From contig NZ_VTWU01000002.1 of the NCBI RefSeq assembly GCF_008727865.1, forward strand, positions 434,001-498,000: a stretch of DNA of 64,000 nt. Direction: 5' to 3'. Positions 26,252-34,858 of this stretch are shown here, piece after piece. Made by a program: the position numbers and the translations under genes. Position 1 is the first letter of the stretch. Every line of letters begins with the position of its first letter. Below the pieces are notes generated by a model. The model made no database searches and was not told where the DNA came from. It was given only the letters and a program-made list of their open reading frames with translations. Source of the stretch: Hymenobacter busanensis. GTDB lineage: Bacteria; Bacteroidota; Bacteroidia; Cytophagales; Hymenobacteraceae.

Positions 26252-27309
26252 CAGAACAGCACCGACTTGAGATTCAAACCCGTCGTCTCCGGCAGGCCGA
26301 AAAGCAGGTTCATGTTCTGAATGGCCTGGCCCGAAGCGCCCTTCACCAGGTTGTCGATAACTGAGGTGATGAGCAGCTGCTTGCCCAGTTTCTGCACGTG
26401 CAGCAGGCACTTGTTGGTGTTGACCACCTGCTTGAGGTGCACTTCCGCGTCCGACACTGTGGTAAAGGCAGCCTCGGCGTAGAACTCCTTATACAGCGCC
26501 CGCGCCTCGTCCTGCGTCAGCTCCGACGGCGTGTAGACCGTGGCGAAGATGCCGCGGGTGAAGTTGCCGCGGTACGGAATGAAGTGCATCTCGCTTGTCA
26601 GCTCCGGCTGCAGCTGCGCCAGGCTCTCCCCTATCTCGCCCAAATGCTGGTGCGTGAAGGGCTTGTAGATGGACACGTTGCCCGTGCGCCACGAGAAATG
26701 CACCGTTTCCGACAAACTCTGCCCCGCGCCCGTCGAGCCGGTAATGGCCGATACGTGTACGTCGTCGGTGAGCCGGCCGGCCTGGGCCAGCGGCAGCAGC
26801 GCCAGCTGAATGGCGGTGGCAAAGCAGCCGGGGTTGGCAATGCTCTGCGCCTGCTGAATGCGCGTGCGGTTCAGTTCCGGCAGCCCGTACACGAATTCGC
26901 GGTCCTGAAACTCCCGGTCGGCGCTCAGGCGGAAATCGTTGCTGAGGTCGATAACGTGGACGGTTTCCGGCAGCGGGTGCTTTTCCAGAAACGCCCGCGA
27001 GTTGCCGTGGCCCAGGCACAGGAACACCACGTCTTCGTCGCCGCGGAGCTTGTCGGTAAAAATCAGATCCGTGTCGCCTACCAGGTCGTCGTGCACGCTG
27101 CTCACGTCGTTGCCGGCGTTAGAGGAGCTGACGATGCTGGCAAACTCCACGAACTCGTGGTGCAGCAGAATGCGGATCAGTTCGCCCGCCGTGTAGCCGG
27201 CCCCGCCGACGATGCCCACCTTAATTTTCAGCCCTTCCGGCGCGGGCGCAGTGGTACTACGACTCGAAGTCGTAGTACCACTATCGTTGAACGAGTCGTT
27301 GCTATTCAT
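26251..27309 (-). CDS. argC: N-acetyl(succinyl)-gamma-glutamyl-phosphate reductase
   Basis: It reduces N-acyl-glutamyl phosphate to the semialdehyde with NADPH. The 352-residue protein contains the dinucleotide-binding KVGIVGGAGYTAGELIRILL and the catalytic Cys in SIANPGCFATAIQLALLPL. It carries about 26 extra residues before the usual start, rich in Ser and Thr, and part of this extension is encoded by a perfect 31-nt hairpin (27251-27281). The ATG at 27309 overlaps the last codons of argG by 8 nt, which supports it as the true start. The catalytic domain is complete. Confidence 0.94.
   Translation of the reverse strand: MNSNDSFNDSGTTTSSRSTTAPAPEGLKIKVGIVGGAGYTAGELIRILLHHEFVEFASIVSSSNAGNDVSSVHDDLVGDTDLIFTDKLRGDEDVVFLCLGHGNSRAFLEKHPLPETVHVIDLSNDFRLSADREFQDREFVYGLPELNRTRIQQAQSIANPGCFATAIQLALLPLAQAGRLTDDVHVSAITGSTGAGQSLSETVHFSWRTGNVSIYKPFTHQHLGEIGESLAQLQPELTSEMHFIPYRGNFTRGIFATVYTPSELTQDEARALYKEFYAEAAFTTVSDAEVHLKQVVNTNKCLLHVQKLGKQLLITSVIDNLVKGASGQAIQNMNLLFGLPETTGLNLKSVLF
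27251..27281. repeat. palindrome inside the argC coding start
   Basis: Perfect 14-nt arms (27251-27264 and 27268-27281, starting GTGGTACTACGACT) surround a 3-nt loop. In frame the element encodes a Thr/Ser/Arg stretch of the ArgC N-terminal extension. Confidence 0.85.
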
Positions 27310-28483
27310 TGAAGGAGGAATGAATACGCAGCTGGTTGCTGAAAATCTTGATAAAGCCCTTCGCGTCGCGCGAATCCCAGGCGTTGTTTTCCTCGCCGTA
27401 GGTGGCCACCTTCGACTGCATCATGTCGAATTTCGACTCGATACCCAGCAGCTCGAACTGGTAGGGTTTCAAGGTCACGTACACCGTGCCCGACACCCGC
27501 TCCTGTGACGACTCCAGGAAAGCTTCCATGTCGCGCATCACCGGGTCGAGGTACTGCGCCTCGTGCAGCAGCGTGCCGTACCAGTTGGCGATGTAGTCCT
27601 TGTGCAGCAGCTGCCAGCGCGACGACGTGTGCTTTTCCAGCAGGTGGTGGCCCTTGATCAGAATCAGCGGCGCCGGCGCCTCGAAGCCCACGCGGCCCTT
27701 GATGCCCAGAATGGTGTCGCCCACGTGGGTGTCGCGGCCGATGGCGTACTGCCCGGCCAGCTCGTTCAGCGCCACGATGAGGTCGACGGGTTTCATGGCT
27801 TCGCCGTTCAGGGCTACTGGCTCCCCTTTCTCAAAGGTGATGCTGATTTCCTGCGGCTCGGTCTTCGTCAGCTGGGTCGGCCAGGCCGATTCGGGCAGGC
27901 CCTGCCGCGAGGTCAGCGTCTCGACGCCGCCTACGCTGGTGCCCCAGATGCCCTTGTTGATGGAGTACTTGGCTTTTTCCCAGCTCATCTCCACCCCGTT
28001 GGCCTGCAGGTAGTCGATTTCCTGCTGGCGCGAGAGGCCCAGGTCGCGGATGGGCGTGATGATTTCGGTGTTCGGCGAAATCACCGAGAAGGCCACATCG
28101 AAGCGCACCTGGTCGTTGCCGGCGCCGGTGCTGCCGTGGGCAATGTAGTCGGCCTGGTTTTCGCGGGCGTACTCGGCCAGCGCCAGCGACTGAAACATTC
28201 GCTCCGCGCTGACGCTCAGCGGGTAGGTGTCATTCTTCAGCACATTTCCCGCCAGCAGGTAGCGCAGGCACTGCTGGTAGAACCGCTCGGTTACATCAAT
28301 GACCTCGTGGCGCTTGGAGCCCATTTCGTAGGCGCGCTTTTCGATGCCGGCCAGCTCCTCCTGGGAGAAGCCGCCCGAGTTGACGATGACCGTGTGGACT
28401 TCCAGGCCCAGTTCGCGCGTCAGGTACACGACGCAGTAGGACGTATCCAAGCCGCCGCTATAGGCGAGAACTACCTTTTTCAT
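27302..28483 (-). CDS. argG: argininosuccinate synthase
   Basis: It joins citrulline and aspartate using ATP. The 393-residue protein begins with the ATP pyrophosphatase P-loop VVLAYSGGLDTSYCVVYL and carries the substrate region DYIAHGSTGAGNDQVRFD. The C-terminal tetramerisation arm is present. The start at 28483 lies 1 nt after the stop of the GNAT gene (28484), and its end overlaps argC, so GNAT, argG and argC are translationally packed in one operon. Confidence 0.96.
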   Translation of the reverse strand: MKKVVLAYSGGLDTSYCVVYLTRELGLEVHTVIVNSGGFSQEELAGIEKRAYEMGSKRHEVIDVTERFYQQCLRYLLAGNVLKNDTYPLSVSAERMFQSLALAEYARENQADYIAHGSTGAGNDQVRFDVAFSVISPNTEIITPIRDLGLSRQQEIDYLQANGVEMSWEKAKYSINKGIWGTSVGGVETLTSRQGLPESAWPTQLTKTEPQEISITFEKGEPVALNGEAMKPVDLIVALNELAGQYAIGRDTHVGDTILGIKGRVGFEAPAPLILIKGHHLLEKHTSSRWQLLHKDYIANWYGTLLHEAQYLDPVMRDMEAFLESSQERVSGTVYVTLKPYQFELLGIESKFDMMQSKVATYGEENNAWDSRDAKGFIKIFSNQLRIHSSFNE

Positions 28484-29059
28484 TTAGTGCTGGTGGGGTT
28501 GTTCGATGATGTCGATGGAAGCCTGGCTGAATTGGTCGTCGAGTTTGTCGTAGACCATGCCGGTGCACAGGCACATTTTGCGCTGGTTTTCCTGCAGGAT
28601 GGGGTAGTTCTTGCAGGCCGAGCAGCCCTTCCAGAAGTCATCGGACTGGGTCAGCTCGGGGAACGTAACGGGGCGGTAGCCCAACTCGGTGTTGATTTTC
28701 ATGACCGCCGCCGAGGTGGTGATGCCGAAAATCTTGGCCTGCGGGTACTTGGTGCGCGACAACTCAAACACGCGGTGCTTGATGGCGCGGCCCAGACCTT
28801 CCTTGCGCAGCTCGGTATTCACAATCAGGCCCGAGTTGACGACGAATTTGGCGTCCTCAAACGTCTCGATGTAGCAGAAGCCGGCCAGCTGGTCGTCGAT
28901 GAAGGCAATGATGGCGTCGCCGCGCTCCATCTTCTTTTTCAGGTAGTTGGGGTCGCGCTTGGCAATGCCCACGCCGCGCTGCCGGGCCGATTCCTCGTAC
29001 CACAGGCAAAGGGTGTCTACGTACTGCGCGTCGGCAGCATCAGCAACTCGTAAAATCAT
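28484..29059 (-). CDS. GNAT acyltransferase, probable N-acyl-glutamate synthase of arginine synthesis
   Basis: This 191-residue GNAT protein is the first gene of the minus-strand arg operon and probably makes the N-acylglutamate that enters the pathway, since no classical argA or argJ is present in the window. The acetyl-CoA-binding segment is NTELRKEGLGRAIKHRVFEL (RxxGxG/A type). The C-terminal 40 residues hold four Cys in WKGCSACKNY and KMCLCTGM, which could form a metal site, unusual for GNAT enzymes. The start at 29059 (MILRVADAADAQYV) was chosen over an upstream in-frame start at 29101. Substrate (acetyl- or succinyl-CoA) is not determinable from sequence alone. Confidence 0.78.
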   Translation of the reverse strand: MILRVADAADAQYVDTLCLWYEESARQRGVGIAKRDPNYLKKKMERGDAIIAFIDDQLAGFCYIETFEDAKFVVNSGLIVNTELRKEGLGRAIKHRVFELSRTKYPQAKIFGITTSAAVMKINTELGYRPVTFPELTQSDDFWKGCSACKNYPILQENQRKMCLCTGMVYDKLDDQFSQASIDIIEQPHQH

Positions 29060-29892
29060 GGGGAAGGAGACGATGGTACCGGCCGGTGCGGGGCGCGGCA
29101 AAAAGTCAGGGGTTCAGCGAAAACAGCAGCTGTACGCTCAGGTACACGGCGCGAACCGCCCGGTGGCGGCGTCGCAACGACCAGCCTGCTCGGGAGCGGC
29201 CGGTATCCGGGAAAAGTGCCAGTTGGGGAGGGTTGGCTGGGGGCGGGCAACGGGGGGTATTCGTTGCTCAGGCGGGGCGCTTGCGTCTACCCACCATCAG
29301 TACATGTACCGCGTCCTACACTCGTGCAGCCAGTTTTTGTCGTTAGAGTCCTCTCCGCTTGTGGGCGTCGTCGGCTTCGACAACGGCTACCACTCCTGAA
29401 ATTTTTCGCAAACATACTCTTCAGTCTTTACAATGCAAACGTACTTTTGCGCCGCAGGCGGCAGAGCACGAAGACTGGCCGGGCAACCTAAGCCGCGGAT
29501 CTGGCTAACTTCTACGGTTGCGGGCGTTTGGCGACTGAAAACCGGCTTTGAAAAAAGCAGCGACTCAGAGAAAAAAAGTCGTCTGCGCGCCGGCATGTTG
29601 CAGATCAAATGCGAGTAGAGGACCGCAACGGCTCCGCCCCGGGCTGGCCTGCCCGCGTGGGGCTGGAAAGCAGCAAGGGGAAAGAAAATCGTCGAAGCAT
29701 GGCGGGGGCCGTGAGGCAGGTGGTCAATTTGCTGCCATAACGTAGAACCCGTAAAAAATCGTTTCAAAAACGCGGCGTTATCGCGGCTTCCTTCGCAAGC
29801 CATTGGGCAGCGCAGGCTCTTCGCGTTGAACAGCCTGACCGCAATCGGCCCAACCCACGATTACGACGCGAATACGCGCTGCTACAACCGAT
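29060..29892. other. long divergent control region of the arginine regulon
   Basis: This 833-nt region separates the minus-strand arg operon from argB. Apart from the promoter pair near 29409-29449 no convincing gene is seen; several short frames overlap on both strands without family features. The minus-strand leader would be about 340 nt and the plus-strand leader up to 440 nt, long enough for RNA-based or operator-based control, but no known riboswitch or ARG-box-like palindrome was recognised. Confidence 0.5.
29409..29449. promoter_or_regulatory. back-to-back promoters of the arginine regulon
   Basis: Minus strand: TATGTTTG (plus 29416-29409) with TTTG 19 nt upstream (plus 29439-29436), a good match to the Bacteroidota consensus, directed at the GNAT-argG operon. 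Plus strand: TACTTTTG at 29442-29449 fits the -7 box for argB but lacks a clear -33 partner. The two overlap, so the arms may compete. Confidence 0.6.
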
Positions 29893-30675
29893 ATGAAAAA
29901 CGTACTCAAGGTATTCAAGATTGGGGGCGGCGTGCTCGATGATGACGCGCAGCTGCACCAGTTTGTGCGCGAATTCAGCCAAGTGCGCGGCCGGAAAATT
30001 CTGGTGCACGGCGGCGGAAAAGGCGCCAGCCAGCTACTGCAGGGACTGGGCATTGAGCCGCGCATGGTGCAGGGCCGCCGCATTACCGACGCCGCCACGC
30101 TGGACGTGGTAACGATGTTTTACGCCGGCAAAACCAACAAGCAATTGGTAGCGCTGCTGCAGCAGGCCGGCACCAATGCCCTCGGCCTTTCCGGCGCCGA
30201 CGGCAACGTAATTCGGGCCGTGAAGCGCCCGGTAACGGATATCGACTACGGCTTTGTGGGCGACCTGCCGGCCGACAGCGTGGATGCCCGCCTGCTCGGC
30301 ACGCTGCTGGAAGCCGGCCTTACGCCGGTGCTCTGCGCCATCACCCACGACGGCCAGGGCCAGTTGCTGAACACCAACGCCGACACCATTGCCAGCACTG
30401 TGGCGCGGGCCCTGGCCGCGAGTTACGAGGTGGAGCTACATTTCTGCTTCGAGAAGGACGGCGTGCTGGCCGACATCACCGACGACGCCTCGGTGATTCC
30501 TCAGATTCAGCCGGCGCAGTACCAGCAGTTGAAAGCCGAGGGCGTCATTGCCGCCGGTATGATTCCGAAGCTTGACAACGCCTTTGCGGCCCTCGCAGCG
30601 GGCGTGGAGAAAGTGGTTATTGAAAACGCGCTCAAGATCAACGAACCCGTGAAAACCGTGCTATGCCGCAGCTAA
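29893..30675 (+). CDS. argB: acetylglutamate (N-acylglutamate) kinase
   Basis: It phosphorylates the gamma-carboxylate of N-acylglutamate. The 260-residue amino-acid-kinase-fold protein has the nucleotide and substrate loops FKIGGGVLDD and ILVHGGGKGAS, the RxxD-like RRITDAATLDVV, and LLNTNADTIASTVARAL. The terminal GMIPKLDNAFAALAAGVEKV is the conserved ATP-binding segment. Length is typical of the non-extended, single-domain form. It overlaps the next gene by 13 nt. Confidence 0.95.
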   Translation: MKNVLKVFKIGGGVLDDDAQLHQFVREFSQVRGRKILVHGGGKGASQLLQGLGIEPRMVQGRRITDAATLDVVTMFYAGKTNKQLVALLQQAGTNALGLSGADGNVIRAVKRPVTDIDYGFVGDLPADSVDARLLGTLLEAGLTPVLCAITHDGQGQLLNTNADTIASTVARALAASYEVELHFCFEKDGVLADITDDASVIPQIQPAQYQQLKAEGVIAAGMIPKLDNAFAALAAGVEKVVIENALKINEPVKTVLCRS

Positions 30676-31733
30676 TCGAGCCGCTGGAAGAGGCGGCCAT
30701 TCGGCTGCTGATGGCGCTGATTCAAACACCTTCCTTCTCGCGGGAAGAAGGCCCGACGGCCGACCTGCTCGTGGATTTTCTGCGGCAGCACGATGTGGAG
30801 CCGCAACGCGCGGGCCACAACGTATGGGCCCAAAACCAGCACTTCGACCCGGCCAAGCCTACTGTTCTGCTCAACTCGCACCACGATACGGTGAAACCCG
30901 GCGCCTCCTGGACCTACGACCCGTTTGGCGCGGCACTGGAAGGCGACCGGCTCACCGGCCTCGGCAGCAACGACGCGGGCGCTTCGGCGGTGAGCTTGCT
31001 GGCTACGTTTCTGTACTTCTACCCACGCACCGACCTGACCTTTAATCTCGTTTGCGCCATTACGGCCGAGGAAGAAATTTCCGGCGCGGGCGGCATTCGT
31101 AGTGTGCTGCCGCTGCTGCCGCCCATGGCGCTGGGCATTGTGGGCGAGCCGACGCAGATGGACCTGGCCATTGCCGAAAAAGGCTTGGTGGTACTCGACT
31201 GCGTAGCGCACGGCCGCACCGGCCACGCGGCCCGCAACGAAGGCGAAAACGCGCTTTACAAAGCCCTGGACGACATTAGTTGGATTCGGCAGTACCAGTT
31301 TCCGGAGGTGTCGCTGCTGCTTGGGCCGGTGAAGATGACGGTAACGCAGATCAGCGCCGGCACGCAGCACAACGTAGTGCCCGACCGCTGCCCGTTTGTG
31401 GTGGACGTGCGCACCAACGAATGCTACACCAACGCCGCGGTAGTGCGCACGGTGCAGGAACACGTGCAGGCCGAAGTCACGCCGCGCTCCACCCACCTGA
31501 ATTCTTCGCGCATCAGCCCCGACCACCCGCTGGTGCGCCGCGGGCTGGCGCTGGGCCACAAAACGTTTGGCTCGGCCACGCTGTCGGACCAATCGATGAT
31601 GCCGTTTGATACCGTGAAAATCGGCCCCGGCGACTCGGCCCGCTCGCACACCCCCGACGAGTACATTCTGCTCAGCGAAATCCGCGGCGGCATTCGAGGG
31701 TACGTGGCCTTACTCGACGGGCTGGTGCTGTAA
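30663..31733 (+). CDS. argE: M20-family N-acyl-ornithine/citrulline deacylase
   Basis: It would remove the acyl group from N-acetyl- or N-succinyl-citrulline to give citrulline for ArgG. The 356-residue M20 metallohydrolase shows the metal-binding LLNSHHDTVKPG, the bridging Asp in GSNDAGASAV, the catalytic Glu pair in ITAEEEISGAGG, and a GEPTQMDLAIAEKG dimerisation region. His in GRTGHAARNEG completes the site. It overlaps argB by 13 nt, so the two are translationally coupled. Because the pathway goes through an N-acyl-citrulline, the natural substrate is probably N-acyl-citrulline rather than N-acetylornithine; this is an inference. Confidence 0.9.
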   Translation: MPQLIEPLEEAAIRLLMALIQTPSFSREEGPTADLLVDFLRQHDVEPQRAGHNVWAQNQHFDPAKPTVLLNSHHDTVKPGASWTYDPFGAALEGDRLTGLGSNDAGASAVSLLATFLYFYPRTDLTFNLVCAITAEEEISGAGGIRSVLPLLPPMALGIVGEPTQMDLAIAEKGLVVLDCVAHGRTGHAARNEGENALYKALDDISWIRQYQFPEVSLLLGPVKMTVTQISAGTQHNVVPDRCPFVVDVRTNECYTNAAVVRTVQEHVQAEVTPRSTHLNSSRISPDHPLVRRGLALGHKTFGSATLSDQSMMPFDTVKIGPGDSARSHTPDEYILLSEIRGGIRGYVALLDGLVL

Positions 31734-31771
31734 AAACGCTAGTCGTACTGCCCGTCGTTGCCCGACTGGCC

Positions 31772-32236
31772 TTAAGCGTTTTCGAGCGCGGCAATGTCAA
31801 TCTTTTGCATTTGCAGCATGGCGGCCATTTTGCGCTGTGCGCGGGCCGGCTCGGGGCTTTGCAGCAACTGGCCCAGGTTGGCCGGCGTCACCTGCCACGA
31901 CACGCCAAACGGGTCTTTCAGCCAGCCGCACCGGCCCGGTTGGCCCCCGTTGGCGGTCAGCTTGACCCACAATTCGTCGATTTCGGCCTGGTTGGCGCAA
32001 CTCACCTGCAGGGAAATGCCGTCGGTGAAAGTGAAGTGCGGGCCGCCGTTCATTGCAATGTATTTTTGGCCGGCCAACTCGAATTCCACCGTCATGGCGC
32101 TGCCCGCGGGCATGGGCATACCTTGGCCGTAGCGCGTTACGTTGATGATTCTGGAGTCTTTGAACAGGCTGGTATACAAGGTAGCCGCCTCCTCGGCCTG
32201 ATCCTTAAACGTGAGAAACGTGGTGATTTTCTGCAT
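31772..32236 (-). CDS. VOC-superfamily protein (PhnB/3-demethylubiquinone-type glyoxalase fold)
   Basis: The 154-residue protein begins MQKITTFLTFKDQAEEAATL, typical of PhnB-like members of the vicinal-oxygen-chelate fold, and contains FTFTDGISLQVSCANQAE and WLKDPFGVSWQVTP. Family members bind small ligands; most have no known reaction. It is inserted on the minus strand between argE and argH, with no visible link to arginine metabolism. No signal peptide is present. Confidence 0.88.
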   Translation of the reverse strand: MQKITTFLTFKDQAEEAATLYTSLFKDSRIINVTRYGQGMPMPAGSAMTVEFELAGQKYIAMNGGPHFTFTDGISLQVSCANQAEIDELWVKLTANGGQPGRCGWLKDPFGVSWQVTPANLGQLLQSPEPARAQRKMAAMLQMQKIDIAALENA

Positions 32237-32413
32237 GGCCGTAGCGCTTGGTGGGGTACAACGTAAAGGTATCCGCTACCAGCCGGGCAGGTGAAGGAAA
32301 AGCCGACAAAAACAGGGCCGTTTGCGACAGGACCGAGAAATGCCCGTATGCGGCCGCATCCGTTCAACACCGTACCAGGAAGCCCGACCAGCGGCTTCTG
32401 CAGCACCAACAAC

Positions 32414-33715
32414 ATGAAAATCTGGGACAAAGGCATTGCCGTCGACAAGAAAATCGAGCAGTTCACCGTGGGCCGCGACCGGGAATTGGACCTGTACTTG
32501 GCCCGCTTCGACGTGCAGGCCTCCAAGGCGCAGGCCAATATGCTGGCGCGGGTCGGGCTGCTGGCGGCAGAGGAAAACGAGCAGTTGCAGCGGGGCCTCA
32601 CGGAGCTGGCCGCCCAACTTGAGGACGGCACGTTCACCATCGACGACAGCTTTGAGGACGTGCACTCCAAAATCGAGTACTTCCTGACGGAGAAGTTTGG
32701 CGACGCGGGCAAGAAAATCCACACAGCCCGCTCGCGCAACGACCAGGTACTAACGGCCATTCAGCTGTTTTTGAAGGACTATTCCGAACGCGCCGCCGCC
32801 AAAACACTGCAACTCGTAACGGTGCTGCTGCAGAAAGCCAAACAGCACCAGGCCGATTTGATGCCCGGCTACACGCACTTTCAGGCGGCCATGCCCAGCT
32901 CGTTCGGGCTGTGGTTTTCCGCTTATGCCGAGCATTTGCTGCTCGATCTGGCCCTGTTTGAAGCCGCCCACACCGTGGCCGACCAGAACCCGCTCGGCTC
33001 GGGGGCCGGCTTCGGCAGCTCCTTCCCCATCGACCGGCAAATGACCACCCGGGAGCTACAGTTCGGCAGCCTGGCCGTGAGCAGCGTGGGCGCCCAGATG
33101 CTGCGCGGCAAAACGGAAAAAACGGTGGCTTTTGCCCTGGCCGGCATGGCCGCCACGCTGGCCAAGATGGCCTACGACCTGGTGCTCTACAACTCCCAGG
33201 ATTTGGCCTTCGTGGAGTTGCCCGCCGCCTTTACGACAGGCTCCAGCATCATGCCGCACAAGAAAAACCCCGACGTATTTGAGCTGATTCGGGCCCGCTG
33301 CAATGCGCTGCAGGCGCTGCCGAACACGCTCATGCTGGCCACCAGCAACCTGCCCTCGGGCTACCACCGCGACTTCCAGATTCTGAAGGAAATTCTGTTT
33401 GAGCCGCTCACGCAGTTTCTGGACATCCTCGACATCGTGCTCTTCGCCTTGCCCGAGCTGAAAATCAAGCCGAACCTGGTGGAGCAGGCCAAATACGACG
33501 CCATTTTCACCGTCGAAAACATCAACCAGCTCATTCAGGCCGGTGCGCCGTTCCGCGAAGCTTACAAGCAAGTGGGCCATGCCGTGGAAGACGGTAGCTA
33601 CGTGGCGCATCGCGAGTTTCACACCACGCACCTGGGCAGCGTGCACAACCTTGGGCTGGCCGAAATTCAGGCGAAGGTCGACGCGTTCCGCAGCCGCAGC
33701 CGCTTGTTCCGCTAG
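32414..33715 (+). CDS. argH: argininosuccinate lyase
   Basis: It splits argininosuccinate to arginine and fumarate, the last pathway step. The 433-residue fumarase-superfamily protein carries DVHSKIEYFLTE, the HTARSRNDQVLT motif, the MPGYTHFQAAMPSSFG region and the signature GSSIMPHKKNPDVFELIRA. The frame is open upstream to 32291, but the ATG at 32414 (MKIWDKG) is the standard start. The intervening minus-strand VOC gene means argH may have its own promoter. Confidence 0.95.
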   Translation: MKIWDKGIAVDKKIEQFTVGRDRELDLYLARFDVQASKAQANMLARVGLLAAEENEQLQRGLTELAAQLEDGTFTIDDSFEDVHSKIEYFLTEKFGDAGKKIHTARSRNDQVLTAIQLFLKDYSERAAAKTLQLVTVLLQKAKQHQADLMPGYTHFQAAMPSSFGLWFSAYAEHLLLDLALFEAAHTVADQNPLGSGAGFGSSFPIDRQMTTRELQFGSLAVSSVGAQMLRGKTEKTVAFALAGMAATLAKMAYDLVLYNSQDLAFVELPAAFTTGSSIMPHKKNPDVFELIRARCNALQALPNTLMLATSNLPSGYHRDFQILKEILFEPLTQFLDILDIVLFALPELKIKPNLVEQAKYDAIFTVENINQLIQAGAPFREAYKQVGHAVEDGSYVAHREFHTTHLGSVHNLGLAEIQAKVDAFRSRSRLFR

Positions 33716-33828
33716 CTGAGGCAGTCGGCGGGCTAGCACTCAACCCGCCGAATGGCCTACCCACAGATGTGCACGCATTTTCCGCGGCAGCGCTTACTTT
33801 GGCCGGCTCAACACCAAACCCTGTTTCC

Positions 33829-34461
33829 ATGGCACTCCGTTTAGGCGACACCGCCCCCGATTTCACGGCCGACTCGACCCAAGGCCGCATCAACTTCTAC
33901 GAGTACCTCGGCACCAGCTGGGGCATTCTGTTCTCGCATCCCGCCGACTTCACGCCCGTGTGCACCACCGAGTTGGGCCGCGCCGCCAACCTCTCGGCCG
34001 AATTTGCGCGCCGCAACACCAAGATGATGGCCCTGAGCGTGGACGCTCTCGACAACCACCACCAGTGGACGCAGGACATCGAGGAAACCCAGGGCGCCGC
34101 CGTTGATTACCCCATTGTGGCCGACCACGACCGGCGCGTGGCCGAGCTCTACGACATGATTCACCCGAATGCCTCCGAGAAGTTTACGGTGCGTTCGGTT
34201 TTCATCATCGACCCCGCCAAGAAGGTGCGCCTCACCCTCACCTACCCCGCCGCCGTGGGCCGCAACTTCGATGAGCTGCTGCGCGTGATTGACGCCTTGC
34301 AGCTCGGTGACCAGCATCCCGTAGCCACGCCCGTCGACTGGCGACCCGGCGACGACGTGATTATCGGCCTGGGTGTGAAAGACGAGGACATCGAGAGCAA
34401 ATTTCCGCAAGGCCACCGCCGCGTGAAGCCGTACCTGCGCTACACCACGCTACCGGCCTAA
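33829..34461 (+). CDS. 1-Cys peroxiredoxin (Prx6 type)
   Basis: It reduces peroxides with a peroxidatic cysteine. The 210-residue protein contains LFSHPADFTPVCTTELG, the peroxidatic motif, and this is the only Cys in the protein, placing it among 1-Cys (Prx6-like) enzymes. The C-terminal extension with DWRPGDDVIIGLGVKDEDI and the SKFPQG segment is also typical of that class. The ATG at 33829 (MALRLGDTAPDF) is preferred over the upstream in-frame ATG at 33769. A hairpin at 34488-34522 follows. Confidence 0.95.
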   Translation: MALRLGDTAPDFTADSTQGRINFYEYLGTSWGILFSHPADFTPVCTTELGRAANLSAEFARRNTKMMALSVDALDNHHQWTQDIEETQGAAVDYPIVADHDRRVAELYDMIHPNASEKFTVRSVFIIDPAKKVRLTLTYPAAVGRNFDELLRVIDALQLGDQHPVATPVDWRPGDDVIIGLGVKDEDIESKFPQGHRRVKPYLRYTTLPA

Positions 34462-34858
34462 CGGCGCTTTGCTTGTTTTGCTTTTCTGTTGGTCCGGTTG
34501 CGGTTGATGCGGCCGGACCAACACGTTTATTGGCGGCCACCTTATCGTCGGCCGGGTTAGCGGAATAATCCTAGCACCTGTCTAGCTCGACATTTCAGCC
34601 CAGCGCAAATAGACAGCATTGCGTTTGAATTCAACGCCTATGCACTTATTACCAGACGTTTATTGCAATATGTACCACTACACACCCTGAAGTGTCAAGG
34701 GCTTTGCACAAGCCCATGCACTGGGTAGAATGCCCATTCGCAGGCAAAACAAGAGGAATTAATAGCATAATCGACCATTAATTGCACTTATAATTTAATA
34801 TATATTACTTTTTTAATAAAAGCCATACATTCAGGCTCCAACAAGCCCGCACCTGAAT
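34462..34858. other. AT-rich intergenic region before the M36 protease
   Basis: This 397-nt region begins with a 10-bp hairpin (34488-34497 with 34513-34522) that may end the peroxiredoxin transcript. It becomes strongly AT-rich from about 34740 to 34840. No gene is seen. The AT-rich end presumably carries the promoter of the protease, but no consensus match was found. Confidence 0.5.

Noticed and set aside
29387-29803. 138-codon minus-strand frame in the arginine control region
   Set aside because: It covers both predicted promoters, and its composition is not protein-like.
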